Positions 48,867-61,753 are shown, counted from the first letter of the stretch. The stretch: 64,000 nucleotides of DNA from Craterostigma plantagineum (GCA_027422505.1 JAPQWV010000126.1:1529001-1593000), one strand, 5' to 3'. The notes: a model not told the origin generated them from the sequence alone. Numbers and translations: made by a program.

Positions 48867-49813
48867 TAATTTCATTTCGTTCGTTATCGATGAAACAGTG
48901 TTGAAGAAGTGAGATGTTATATAATTCAGGCAGCCATTCCCGGTCCACTTTTAATTACTTTTTTAGAAATATAAATTGGAACACTATAAAGTATAAATCA
49001 TATTGAAAAATCCGTACTTAATAATCGCCATAACTAATTAATGCAACTACCAACTACTCAGATTTGGGACCCATGCATTAAATATCACGTCCATTGTCCA
49101 ACCTTCGTTTGCTGCTCATTCTAAACTTATTACATGGCTTTTCTAGATATTCTTCGTTTTTCATTCATTTATTTTTCCATGCTATTCACTAATAGGTGAA
49201 TCACTATACGCATAGCATTATAATAGGTGAAACATTATTTATGTTCTTGAATGTACTTCTTGTAGGAAATCACGCACATCTCCTCCGAGTACATGTTTGC
49301 CTCAAGGGTCCAATTTATTTATCAAAACCATCGTATGCTTGAAAATCTCGGGGAGGTTGATCATATGACATTGGAACTCCTTGACTATCTATATATCTGA
49401 ACTTAGAACAATACCCACGCATGTTATAAGAAGAATTAGTTCACACAATGTGACGATTTATGCACTTATAACAATAATAATACTAATAAATAGAACAAGC
49501 AGGATAATTATGCTTATTAACGATGGATTAATGCTCTTTAAGGACAAGTTGAAGGTGAAAATCACGGACTGTTAACCTCCAAACGTCCACATATCAGCAA
49601 TAAATGTGCCGACACAATAAATAAATGTCTCTCGAAGTTGAACCATCGTCACCACACATAATAAAAAAAAAAAAAACCAAAACTATCATTACAAAGACCA
49701 AAAACACTTCCCATCTTCGGCAATAAGCACTAATTTTCTTTTACACATGTACAGCCATACCAATTAGAGTATCATAGCAACTATATTGAATAAAATTTCT
49801 TAACGGTGGATCT
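48867..49813. other. Upstream region of ABCG gene 1
   Basis: AT-rich, non-coding. No certain TATA box; AACTATATTGAATAAAA at 49780-49796 is close to the start codon. The 64-codon ORF at 49381-49575 has no recognisable similarity and is not called. Confidence 0.4.
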
Positions 49814-52800
49814 ATGGAGGAGATACAGCTAGGCGGCGGTGGTGGTGGAGTTGCTGACGTGGAGAGCGCGGTGGTGCCACGTCATCACTACGCCGGCGAA
49901 GCTTGTCTGGTTTGGGAGGAGCTGACGGTAGTTTTACCCTACTTCGGTCATGGGCCGACTAAGAAACTGCTCCATGGGCTTAACGGGTATGCTGAACCGG
50001 GTCGGATCATGGCTATCATGGGTCCTTCTGGGTCGGGAAAGTCTACTCTTCTTGATGCTTTGGCAGGTCAGTTTGATAACTCATTGCAAAATTAGGGTAT
50101 CGTTCGTTCTTCTGTGTTGAGAAAACATCGTTGCATTACCTCATTAGGTCATCATTAAATTCTTACGATTTTATTAATTTAATACGTAAGTACATGAATT
50201 GCATAGCTAGGCTTAATTTTTTCAAGGAATTTAAATGTAACGCTTTACCTTATTAAGCCTGTAATGAACAGTACACAGATAGAACCTATATGGAGACATT
50301 AGGGTGGCCCTTTTTGACACAAAATTGAACGGAAAACCAAGTTCGATGATTGTTGTTTATCCCATACCTGTTTTTTTTAATCACAAATTGGTATTTTGTC
50401 CCACGTCGACTAATTCAAGCTCTTCAAACAGTTATATATAGAAAATGTTTTGTCTTCCTATCACCAATTGGTTTTAGTAAGGATCCATCGATTTCCAAAT
50501 ATTTTTATCTCTCTTTTTTTTTTTCTAATTTAAGGAATATAACAATATATGAACATACAAAGAAATAAATGACTTCTAGAAAGTAGTTGGGGTAGTGTAG
50601 TACACATTCAGTAAATGAATGCAAAAAGTTCATTTCTGCTTTTATTTAGCCAGCCTTCACTGTGCCAGCTTTCTTGCATATATGTAGGTAGAGGAATTTA
50701 TCGCGCACCTATACATCATATGAATGCCTGTTTGCGAATAGCTTTTCTAATAAAACTTAGTCTCTTTTTCATATAACTCCCCTAAACTCATTGATGAATA
50801 AATGTGTCGCATTCTTTTTTATAAAAAAATATAACCTATACATTATCCATCAACTAAGTCTAACCATAATTAAGCTAAGATTACGTACACAATTAACCTA
50901 CATATTTTTTTTTTCCAATTTTGATGCTCTTGCAACAGGTAGATTATCAAGAAACATAGTCATGACGGGCAATATTCTCCTCAACGGCAAAAAACGAAGA
51001 CTGGATTATGGCGTAGTCGTAAGTTCCCTAAAAAAAAAAATAAATGGACTACAGAACAATAATTTAAAAATAATGCAGTATAATATTATTGCCGAATTCA
51101 CTTGTCTGAATTCAGGCATATGTCACACAAGAAGATACACTGCTAGGAACACTAACAGTAAGAGAAACCCTAAACTACTCAGCAAACCTAAGGCTCCCAA
51201 GCTCCATGTCAAGCGAGGAAATAAAAGGCGTAGTCGATGGAACGATAATGGAAATGGGATTGCAAGACTGCGCTGATAGGCTCATCGGTAATTGGCAGCT
51301 GAGGGGAATAAGCGGCGGAGAAAAGAAGAGATTGAGCATCGGCCTCGAAATATTAATACGACCTCGTGTGCTTTTCCTCGACGAGCCCACGAGCGGTTTG
51401 GACAGCGCTGCGGCTTTTTTCGTAATTCAGTCCATAAAGAATTTGGCGCGCGACGGAAGGACCGTTATTTCTTCGATTCATCAGCCGAGTAGTGAGGTTT
51501 TTGCGCTTTTCGACGATCTTTATCTGCTTTCGGGTGGCGAAACGGTTTATTTCGGAGAAGCTAAGATGGCTGTGAAGGTATTAAGATAAGGGACATATTT
51601 TATTGCCTTGCAATTAAAGATTTGTTTTATGTATATGAAAGCTATAGGAAATGATAGAAATTTTTAAAAAATGATAATCTCCCTGCAAGCTTGCTTTTTA
51701 GGTGAAGATTAAAGAGATCTTCGTACGAATCCACACGACCACTCATTAAATCAGAGTTGTACGTCTATGCTAGCTAATAAAGAAATCAGCATAGACATAA
51801 ATGGGTGTGCTTGAAATGATACATTTAAATATGATACGCTCTCTATAAGTTTCAATTTTTAGGTGAAGTGGTTGTTCAACAATTCTCAGTCTCAAACTCT
51901 ATATATTTTTTGTTTCAGTTTTTCGCCGAAGCTGGATTTCCTTGTCCGAGTAGGAGAAATCCTTCGGATCATTTCCTGCGCTGCATCAACTCCGATTTCG
52001 ACGTCGTTACGGCCACTTTGAAGGGTTCGATGAGACTTCGTGTAAGAATAACTAAATATCACACACTTCATCTGTCTTATGTTAGTTTCCATAAATGTTT
52101 GCTTTGTTTTTCATGCATAGGATAAGCCCGAAGCAGCAGATCCTTTCATGAACTTGGCAACTTCAGACATCAAAATGATGCTCGTCGAGAGATACAAAAG
52201 ATCGCGCTACTCGGAAATGGCAAGATCTAGAATGCGAGAAGTCTCCGTCGTAGTAAGTAGCTCGAATAAGACATACATATGATACTATGAAACACGCTAG
52301 AACCCTAAAAATAATATGAACTTACGTTCAACTGCAGCAAGAATTTGAGGTAGAATCAATAAAAGGAAGCCAAGCCAGTTGGTGGAAGCAGCTCACGACG
52401 CTGACTCGAAGGTCGTTCGTAAACATGTCCCGAGATCCCGGATATTACTGGTCGAGGATAGTCATATACACGCTGGTCGCTCTAAGCGTGGGGACGCTTT
52501 TCTACGACGTTGGGACAAGTTATACGGCGATTTTGGCCCGAGGAGCTTGCGGCGGATTTGTAACTGGCTTTATGACTTTTATGTCCATTGGTGGCTTCCC
52601 TTCCTTTATAGAAGAGATGAAGGTTGAGCCTTTTCATCTTTCTATCTTTCTTTCCTTTTTCTGTTTCGCCCTTCTTTATGACAATAACAGAGTTGTGCAT
52701 GTGTTCCTATTTATGGTGTATGTAATAGGTTTTTTACAAGGAGAGGCTTAACGGGTATTACGGGGTCGGAGTTTTCATACTGTCGAACTTCCTATCGTCT

Positions 52801-53896
52801 TTCCCGTTCTTGGTCGCTGTCTCGGTGATCACGGGGACGATAACGTTCTACATGGTCAAGTTTCGGTCGGGATTCTCGCACTACGTGTTCTTTTGCCTGA
52901 ATATATTTGGCTGCATTGCTATGGTGGAGAGCGTTATGATGATCGTGGCGTCTCTTGTCCCGAATTTCTTGATGGGAATCATCGCCGGGGCTGGAATTCT
53001 CGTGAGTAAAAAAAAATATTCATCATTTTTGTTGGAAATGTGGTATATACTCTCCCTACGAGCTTAAGACTTAGGTGAAATCGTGATTCGACAATTTTTT
53101 AATTTGTATTTTTCTGATATTTGTCATGTGTGTGTGTGTTTTATAGGGGATCATGATGATGACGGCTGGCTTCTTCCGACTATTGCCAGATCTTCCTAAG
53201 CCGTTCTGGCGCTATCCCATTTCGTTCATCGGATATGGCGCATGGTCTCTCCAGGTACGTTTTTTTCCTCATTAAACCCTAATGATAAACGCTTTTCCGA
53301 CTATATCTCATAGGATTAATACAAAGACATCGATGCTAACTGCTCCTTATGCGTCCCCATTTTATATCCGCGCTTTCTATTCTAACGACGTCAATACGAG
53401 GTTGTTAATGTTAAGACTCTGCGGTGGGACTAAAAAGTAGATAATGGATCGGTTCGTGATGAATAAAAAGAAATGATTTTTCCTTAGCTAAATCGAATAA
53501 ATGCAGGGAAGATACAAAAACGACATGCTCGGGCTCGTATTCGATCCCTTATTCCCGTGTAGCGCTAAAATAACCGGCGAGTATGTCTTGAAAAACATGT
53601 TCAGAATATCGCTGTCTCATTCCAAGTGGTGGGATTTGATGGCGGTTTACTCCCTAATCTTAGCCTACAGACTCGCCTTCTTCTTGATTCTCAAGTTAAA
53701 GGAGAGGGTCGCGCCTTATTTTCAGTCGCTCTACGCCTCGAGGGCTTTGTATAGGCTTAATAGGAGGCCTTCGTTCGTTCAGAAAACGAACGAAAACCCT
53801 AATTCCCGTTATCGCCCTTCTACGATGAGGCACCGTAGTGGTAGTAACTTGAGGTCGCTTTCTTCGCAGGAAGGTCTCAGTTCTCCAATTGCGTAG
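49814..53896 (+). CDS. ABCG half-size transporter 1 (701 aa, nine exons)
   Basis: Exons 49814-50066, 50939-51018, 51116-51577, 51919-52041, 52121-52252, 52338-52622, 52729-53001, 53147-53254, 53507-53896; GT-AG and in phase. Nucleotide-binding domain first: Walker [10 protein letters not shown] (70-78), Q-loop TQED (115-118), signature ISGGEKKR (176-183), Walker B VLFLDEP (196-202), H-loop His233. Then the ABC2 membrane domain from ~370, with [36 protein letters not shown] and a Trp-rich end (SKWWDL), C-terminus [11 protein letters not shown]. This order and the [14 protein letters not shown] tail fit the Arabidopsis ABCG11/12/13/15 group, plasma-membrane exporters of cuticular lipids. Substrate is inferred by family. 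Tandem with ABCG gene 2 (same strand, 2 kb). A second copy of the last exon follows at 54374-54739. Confidence 0.92.
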
Positions 53897-54373
53897 GAAA
53901 TTATTGAATGAAGTAAGAAATTAATATATCTTAGTTGCTTATTCTGTTAATGCACATACCACACAGAAAGATGAATATGGGATGCACACAAGGAATATCT
54001 ACCGTCTGCATGCTGTAAACACATGTAATAGATCCAAGAACAAGGATTGATTTTCTCCGTGTATAATAAAGTTTGCCAAATAAGGAAAAAATAATAAAAG
54101 ATCGTGTTATCCTTTAACTACTGTGTGTCCAAGATTAACCTTTGACTAAAATAACACCTCACCGTTGGTAATATCCTCCGAGCCCTAGTGTAGTTCCACC
54201 CATGCTAAAACTCCTTTTTTGTAGGACATCTGACCCTTGTGTAGTTTAGCATGTAATATCATTTCATCCCATGCATCCTGAAAAACTAACTACATTTTTA
54301 GGAAAATCTGATGCTTTTGATGCTTCTTCATTCTAACTCTTTGATGAAATATTCGATTGAAATTTTATTATAG

Positions 54374-54739
54374 GGAGCGTACAAGAACGACATGATTGGG
54401 GTTGTATTCGATCCTCTGATACCAGGAGGTCAGAAACTGAAGGGAGAAGACGTAATAAAGAACATGTTTGGGATATCGTTAGACCATTCCAAGTGGCTCG
54501 ACTTGCTCGCCGTTTACGCGCTGATAGTGTGTTACAGATTGCTTTTCTTCGTCATACTAAAGATAAAGGAAAAGATTTCGCCGTATTTTCATTCGTTCTT
54601 CGCCAACCGAGCGTTGGAGAGGTTCAAAAAGAGGCCTTCTTTTAAGAGGAAACCTTCTTCTTCTTCGTCAAAAAGGTACAACTACCATAATCTTCATCCT
54701 CTGGCTTCTCAAGAAGGTCTTAGCTCTCCCATTCCATAG
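54374..54739 (+). CDS. Duplicate terminal exon of ABCG gene 1 (121 codons)
   Basis: Preceded by an acceptor TTATTATAG| and in the same phase (0) as exon 9. Encodes GAYKNDMIGVVFDPLIPG, then LDHSKWLDLLAVYALIVCYR and tail SSQ-like [11 protein letters not shown], collinear with exon 9 ([17 protein letters not shown]) but clearly diverged. Frame intact to the stop. Exon 8 could splice to either, giving two C-termini; AATAAA-like sites lie after each (near 54065 and 54968). Alternatively it is the last remnant of a deleted third ABCG copy. Expression data are needed to choose. Confidence 0.75.
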   Translation, partial: GAYKNDMIGVVFDPLIPGGQKLKGEDVIKNMFGISLDHSKWLDLLAVYALIVCYRLLFFVILKIKEKISPYFHSFFANRALERFKKRPSFKRKPSSSSSKRYNYHNLHPLASQEGLSSPIP

Positions 54740-55873
54740 ATGTATGTAATATAAAAGTTCTCATGCGTTTAAGGAAAAGAAATAAGTAAAGGAAATAATA
54801 AACGCTTCTGTGAGGCGAAAAGTTCGTAACTTTTTTTTTTTTTTTTTTTAAATCGCTCCATTGAAAGGTTTGGAGTGAATTAGTTCACCGTTTAAGAATT
54901 CAGACTGCTCTTGCCATTTGGAGCGCGTGTTATTTTGTACCAATCGATACATTGTTTGTTTCGATCAATAAAAAGATTTATTTCATGCTCTTGGTTAATT
55001 GTTTTCTGGCAAAATAGAATAAATAAATGATGCTTCACTTAAAAACCTAGACAATAAAAAATGCCTCATTACAAACTTTTCCTTAATTCCTACAAACAAA
55101 TCATTTAATCCCCTTTCGCCTACTTTCTCCGGTCTAACGTTTTTTTCGTAAACTTCCAAACAGAAATCCACATGCGAATTAACATTCAAATACCTAATTA
55201 GCCAAAATTTCACGTGGATTATCATTAGAACACTTTGTGGCCGTCCTCAATCAACATTAACTGAACTTTATGTAATTAGGAATTAATAATTCCATATACT
55301 AAAATAAAAACATTATCAAGCTACAACCAACTATTAAAGCGATGAGATGTTAAAAGTAATCCACCCATAAACCGTAAATTTTTTTCTGAGTCATCCAATT
55401 TTAACATCGATATCAATATCAACACCAACAATATAATATCACAAATGTTAACCAAAATTAATCGTCACTGAGATCAAGCAATTAACTTTCATCCTAAAGT
55501 ATCCCCTAATTTGCTATGCCCCCTAGAGATCAACCATAACTATCACTAAGTTACCATAAATGTTAACTAAAATCGACGACTAAAAATTAGGTCCTTGATA
55601 GAATCATAGCACGAATTTGTGGGGGATGGATCGATACAAGAATCCATCAATCTTACATGAAAATTTAGGGTATTATAAATTACACACTTTCTCTCAACCA
55701 CCATGCTGCAGAGTCATTCATGGCAATAAATATTTCAACTAATTAGTAAACAGTACTTTCCTTCTCACTGCAACAAATATATACACATACATTGCCCACA
55801 TACGTTATATAAATCTAAATAGTAATGCAAAAGAGTACTATAAATATTTTTCTATTGTCCCTCACTAACAAAT
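54740..55873. other. Spacer and promoter between ABCG genes
   Basis: Non-coding. A 19-T tract lies at 54832-54850. TTATATAAAT at about 55806 is a likely TATA box for ABCG gene 2, ~65 bp before its ATG. Confidence 0.5.
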
Positions 55874-58800
55874 ATGGAGATAGAGATAACAGATCCTCAG
55901 CTCCGTCAAAGAGACGTTGAGAAAGGCTGCTGTGACAATGGTATTGGGGCGTGTTTGGCTTGGGAGGATTTGACGGCCGTTTTGCCCAACTTCGGAAATG
56001 GGCATACCCGGAGATTGATAAATGGGTTAACGGGTTATGCTCGCCCGGGTCGGATCTTGGCCGTTATGGGTCCTTCTGGCTCGGGAAAATCTACCTTTCT
56101 TGATTGCTTAACAGGTTCGATCTCTTCAGCTTTTCCTTTGCTATCTCTGCGCTGTGTGTGTTGAGCATTACTCATCATTGTGCTCTCATATGTGTATATA
56201 TATATTTGCAAGATCTTTGTCAAGATTTAGTATGGAATTACTACAGATCCCTGTCGCTTGTCTTCATGTCTAAACTCGGTAGTTTCTTTTGGATATATTG
56301 TCTGAAGTGTAGTACACAATTTGGAGCCTTGTTCGACAAATAAAAGCGCAGTTTATTTTAAGCTAAAAATCTGCTGGTCTCTGCAGGTAACTCGAGTTTC
56401 TTGAAAACATAAATTATTCAATCTGATTAAATATAATATAATGTTGGATTTATATATAATCTTTAAGTGGGGAGTAAATTGAACATGTAAGAATGATGAC
56501 ATGTCCATGAATTTATTCCATGAGCCTAGCTATAGTTATTACGTATATACTCCCATCCATACCCATGCATGTGTATATACCACATTAAGCTGCATGTATG
56601 ATCATATGCTGTTGTTCTTGTTGAGACATTAATGTCTAATATATTACTTGTTCAATCAACAAGTTGATAAGTTAATTTATGTTAGTTTACGCTAAAAGAA
56701 TAAAATAAATTTTACGTTAACATTCATGAATAACTGTGTATTTAAATTTAAATTTTGCAGCTACTAATTTCATCACGGATTGTACATGATGATCATTATC
56801 TGCCGATCGCATCATCAATTAAACATGCATATTAGTATTTTCGTAGGAAAACGCAAAGCGTCCGATATCATATAATAAGCTGTCTTTAATGTCTATCGGT
56901 CAACAGTAAACTATTATTTAATTACGATGGTGTGTGAATATACAAATCATCTTGCAAGTATATATATTCGGCACGGCACAGCAGAAGATGACTATCAATA
57001 GTCAAGATATACGAGAGGCAATTGCATTTAATAGATTTAGATATTTGAGGAGCCTTTCTCCAAACTCTCTGAAAGGGCATTTACTGAAAGCGCACCAGCG
57101 ATTTATGTGCTGCATGTCATGCTTTGTTCACTAGTGGGTGGTTGTGAAATTAATAGAAGCATTTACTCAATTGAAAAAGCAACAACAGAACTTATCACTA
57201 TGTAATATTATTTAGTACGAACATATTATGTGCAGGTAGGGTCGCAGGTAATGTGGTGATGTCTGGCAACGTTCTCCTTAATGGTAAAAAAAGGAGTAGG
57301 CTTCATTATGGAGTCGTTGTAAGTATGAATTCCTCCTTTCATTAACGACATCATTTTCCTTTGCAAAACATATCATATACGCTGATTTAATACCAACCTA
57401 TCAAATATTATACAATTGAATTAGCTCTATTCACTGCTCTTGAATAAGACCAACGTTTAGCTAGTATTAGTTCACCCTTTACACTGTGCAATTAAATTAA
57501 ACAATTTATTAGTGTATGGTTTTAAGAAGTGATATATAACATAGATCGAATTCGTTGTTATGTGTTTATGCTAGGTGGCTTAATAAGTACGTTCACTTTG
57601 GTAATTAATGTAGAAAAAAATACAATTGGTCAATTGGCAGATCAGTATACAGTTTTTATACGCCTTACGCTCAAGAGTATAGATAGTCGTTTTCAATGAA
57701 GATTATTAAAAACTGATAACCAAGTTTTTATAACAGGCTTACGTCACTCAGGAAGATGTACATCTCGGAACCCTAACCGTGAGAGAAACGATATCGTACT
57801 CTGCCCGCCTAAGGCTTCCGAGCTTCATGACCGAAGAGGAAATCAAAGACACCGTTGAAAACGTAATTACCGAAATGGGTTTGCAAGAATGCTCGGAAAC
57901 CCTAATCGGTACCTGGCACGTGAGGGGCATAAGCGGCGGAGAAAAAAAGAGGCTAAGCATTGCCCTCGAAATCATTACGCAGCCCTACTTATTATTCCTC
58001 GACGAGCCAACGAGCGGTTTGGACAGCGCTTCGGCCTTCTTCGTCTGCCAAGCCCTAAAGAACGTCGCTTGCAGCGGTCGAACGATCGTATCTTCGATTC
58101 ACCAGCCAAGCAGCGAAGTTTTCGCCCTTTTCGACGATCTTTTGCTCCTCTCGGGCGGCGAAACGGTGTACTTTGGAGAGGCTAAGATGGCTATTCAGGC
58201 ATGAAATTTTTATTGAATTTTGTTGTTTTTGTAGACGAGCAAAAGGCGCGCCAGTTTTCTTTTTAAAAATAGATGTAATAACGTCGTGGAGCGACGCTTT
58301 TTTTTTTAGTTTTTTGGCGAGGCGGGATTTCCTTGCCCGAGTAGACGGAACCCCGCCGATCATTTTCTGCGCTGCATTAACTCCGACTTTGACGAGGTGA
58401 ACACCGCGCTATTGGGATCTCAACGAATGAAGGTGAATTGACACTTTTGCCTTCGAATTTTTTTAGTATTATTATTCCTCGGTAAGATAGTTAGCGGGCC
58501 TTACACTTGTTTCTTTCTTCACAGCCGAGAAAAGAAAGTTCGAACAAAGTCACGGAGCTATCAACGGCGGAGATTCGAGCGAGGCTTCTCCATAGGTATC
58601 GAACCTCGGAATCTTCGGCGAGGATGAAATCCAAGATTCGAGGGTTTTCATACGTCAGTGACCTTTTTTTCATCTTCGAGTATACTAAATTATAACCTAA
58701 CAATCTCGAAGTGCTTTTTTAAAACGTAATCTTGGTCGATTGTCTTAGGATAATCTCGTCTTCCACGAGACGAGCGGGAGCGAGGCCACATGGCTCAAAC

Positions 58801-61025
58801 AGCTCGTAACCCTAACTCGGCGTTCGTCGAAGAACATGTCGAGGGACTTCGGTTACTACTGGCTAAGGATCGTCGTGTTCATCGTCGTCTCGACGTGCGT
58901 AGGCTCGGTTTTTCGAAACGTCGGGTCGGAGACAGACAGCGGGGCCCTCATGGCGAGGGGCGCGTGCGGAGGGTTCGTCTCCGGGTTCATGACGTTCATG
59001 ACCATCGGGGGCTTCCCTTCGTTCATCGAAGAAATGAAGGTTAGTTGGTTGTCGTTGTATGATTCGACCTTTTTTCTTACTGCCGGAATTATTCGCAAAA
59101 AATAAGGTAACTTGCACCGAAAAATAGATATTTACGAAGGAGAGGCGCAACGGGCACTACGGCGTGGCGGTTTTCGTAATATCAAACTTCATGTCGGCCT
59201 TTCCGTTCTTAGTCGCGATGTCTGTAAGCTCGGCGTCTATTACGTACTTCATGGTGGGGTATCATCCTGGATTCGAGCACTACATGTTCGCCGTCGTCGA
59301 CCTGTTGATTTCCATCGGTGTCGTGGAGAGCTGCATGATGGTTATCGCTGCGATCGTTCCCAATTTCCTCATGGGAGTCATCCTCGGGGCCGGGTACATT
59401 GTAAGTTTTTCATTTATCTCGAAACACAGAAGAAAAGGGAAACACTAAACTGCTTCAAAATGCGGCGGAAAAAACAACTGTTGAGATCTCTGTTCTATCT
59501 GTTCTATCTCACATCGGATAATTCAACTCACCTGACTCAATCAGTATATCAAATAAGCAACGTCACCTGTAACCAATCGGTCTTAGGTTCATGCCCTCGA
59601 TTTCTAATAACAATGCCCACTCGATAGAGGTAGTGTTGGTGTATTTTTTTATAATGAACGTTCAAGCCTATTTATAGGCTAAAACCTAAGCTACATGACA
59701 ATACCAAACATGTCATTGCTTAGGTCATTACTACATGACAATAATAATAAGTAATGACCTAAGCAATGACATGTTTGGTATTGTCATGTAGCTTAGGTTT
59801 AGCCTATAAATAGGCTTGAACGTCATTATAAAAAAACACACCAATACACCAAAAATTAATAGAAAGAGAGGGAGAAAGAAAGAGAAAAAAAAAAGAGGGT
59901 TTGTTCGGTATTTGCTCCAACTATAAAGAGAGATAGTGAATGTTTTCTCCTTTATAGATTGAGAGGTTGTAACCCCTGTTTTTACCCCAGTAATAAATTT
60001 CTACCTCGCCCGTGGTTTTTTACCCAAGTTAAAAAGGGGTTTTCCACGTAAATTTCCGTGTTCCATTTATCCTCACAGTCATTTCCAATTTCGTCACGCT
60101 GTCCATTTCGCAACAGGTAGTACCTACATTAGGGTTTGATGGGTCCATTGACCCTTCAGCCTGCCCCATTAACCTTAGCGTGTGTTTGGTATGCAGAATT
60201 CAATGCAAAAAAAAAGGAAAAGTTTAAATGTATGAGACATGAAGCATGTAACGTGTAATTGTTCGATGCGCATCACTGAGCTTATCCTTTTCTTTTGCGC
60301 ATACCAAGCGCCCCGTTAGGGTTTGCTCCAGTGTAGGGGACATCACTGGTCTGGGGTTAAGCTAGAGCATTGACTCAAGTATTTCCTTCATTGCTTATGC
60401 TCTTACATAATGTGTAGGGTATTATGATGGCTACCGCGGTTTCTTCCGAAGGTTTCCGGACCTTCCGAAGACTTTCTGGACATACCCGATTTCTTACATC
60501 AACTACATGGCGTGGGCCTTACAGGTACGTACGACGAACCGAAAAAACCCCAATTTTCTTTTATATTTTTTTTTTGCGGACGACGTTATTACATGGCGTC
60601 TTATATCATTACTGCGACCTTCGAAAAAACTGTTATAGGGGGCGTACAAGAACGACATCATCGGGATGGAATTCCAGCCTCTCGGGATCGGAACGCCGAG
60701 GCTCGACGGGAAAGAAGTGCTGACGTCGGTGATCGGAATAACGCTCCACCACTCCAAGTGGTGGGACTTGGCGGTCGTCGCGTTGATCCTCTTATGCTAT
60801 AGATTAGGGTTTTTCTTCTTACTCAAGCTCAAGGAGAGGGCTTTGCCTGTGCTGAAAACGTACTACTCAGCGACGACTCTTAGCTACTTAAAGAAGAGGC
60901 CTTCTTTTAGGTTGATGGCGGAGAAGTCGTCGGCGGTGGTGACGCCGCCTTTTCCTTCCAAGAGGCATCATCACGTACTTCACTCGCTATCTTCTCAAGA
61001 GGGTCTCAACTCTCCGTTACATTGA
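55874..61025 (+). CDS. ABCG half-size transporter 2 (about 698 codons, nine exons, frameshift in exon 8)
   Basis: Exons 55874-56114, 57236-57318, 57737-58198, 58310-58432, 58525-58653, 58749-59039, 59128-59400, 60418-60524, 60639-61025. Walker [10 protein letters not shown] (66-74), [20 protein letters not shown] and the H-loop IHQPS are intact, as are the membrane-domain exons. Exon 3 ends at CAG|GCATGA, a GC donor; its length (462) equals that of gene 1, which supports this. Exon 8 is 107 bp against 108 in gene 1: one base is missing near 60441 (GCGGTTTCTTCC), so GIMMATA is followed by a shifted frame and [10 protein letters not shown] appears in the next. Exon 9 is open, ending [11 protein letters not shown]. 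Either a young pseudogene, truncated before the last membrane helices, or a sequence error. Family role: lipid export at the plasma membrane. Confidence 0.85.
59634..60115 (+). mobile_element. Solo LTR (482 bp) in intron 7 of ABCG gene 2
   Basis: Begins TGTTGGTG and ends CGCAACA, with perfect 5-bp target duplication GGTAG (59629-59633 and 60116-60120). A TATAAATA box (~59805) lies after a near-perfect inverted repeat. The 3' part has GAGGTTGTAACCCC and GGGGTTTTCCACGTAAA, phrases typical of Copia LTR leaders. No internal region: an LTR-LTR recombinant. Sense orientation to the host gene, so it could introduce promoter and polyadenylation signals into the intron. Confidence 0.88.
59640..59845. 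repeat. Near-perfect ~95-bp inverted repeat within the solo LTR
   Basis: TATAATGAACGTTCAAGCC...GTAGTAATGACC-like left arm and GGTCATTACT... right arm are nearly exact inverses. For example TTCAAGCCTATTTATAGGCT reads AGCCTATAAATAGGCTTGAA on the other side. The centre is near 59742 (ATAATAATAAG). A transcript through it would form a long hairpin. Confidence 0.85.
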
Positions 61026-61191
61026 TATATATATATATATATAATAAAATATTACGATACTCACATGATTGATTCGATTTGTATGTGTCTGAACGAGGTC
61101 CATAGTGTTGATTAATTTTTTTAATCGAAGGTTCAAATTAATGTATTGACAGCAGGGGTGGAAGGCACGTGGTGTGGATGTATCATACGTA
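61026..61191. terminator. ABCG gene 2 3' flank with (AT)n
   Basis: Directly after the stop is (TA)n (61024-61044) followed by AATAAAATA (61043), a likely polyadenylation signal. Confidence 0.4.
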
Positions 61192-61753
61192 GGGTTGCAA
61201 ACGAATCGAACTTTATTTGTTCGATCCGCGATTCAATTCGAAATTTTAAGATTCGAATGCGATTATTTAGAATGCAAATTCGAACAAGAATATTTTTTTT
61301 ATTCGAGAAATATCCGAATACGAATATGAAATCACAATATTCGATTCGAATAATGTAATATATTTATAATATATTACAAATACTTATAATTTAATAGGCC
61401 CATTAAAAATATTTAGAGTATAGTATAATCAATATATATTTAAATATAATATGTGACTTCAATAAAACATTCAAATATAGTATATTATGATTCAATATAT
61501 GTTTAAAATATAATTGATTATAATGCAATATATATTTGAATATAAATTGTTTATATTGTATTAAATAGATATATAAAAGATTACTTTGAATACAAATATT
61601 TGATTCGAAAATTCGAGAAAATATTTGAATTCGAATAAGAACCGATTTTATGATTCGATTAAATATTCGAATAATCGTATTCTTATTCGATTGTGTCATC
61701 CAATGAGGAATACAATATTGTGGTATTCGACTCGGTTCGATTCGTTTGCATCC
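61192..61753. mobile_element. Non-autonomous element with GGRTGCAAACGAATCGAAC ends
   Basis: The left end GGGTTGCAAACGAATCGAAC and the inverse of the right end, GGATGCAAACGAATCGAACC, match at 17 or more of 20. Both subterminal regions are full of ATTCGAAT motifs; the centre is very AT-rich. This is hAT-like in style, but no 8-bp duplication was found. Non-coding; the ORF at 61403-61921 crosses its border and is spurious. Confidence 0.65.

Noticed and set aside
52379..52627. Overlapping plus-strand ORF inside ABCG gene 1
   Set aside because: Alternative frame of exon 6; the frame with [10 protein letters not shown] matches the paralogue.
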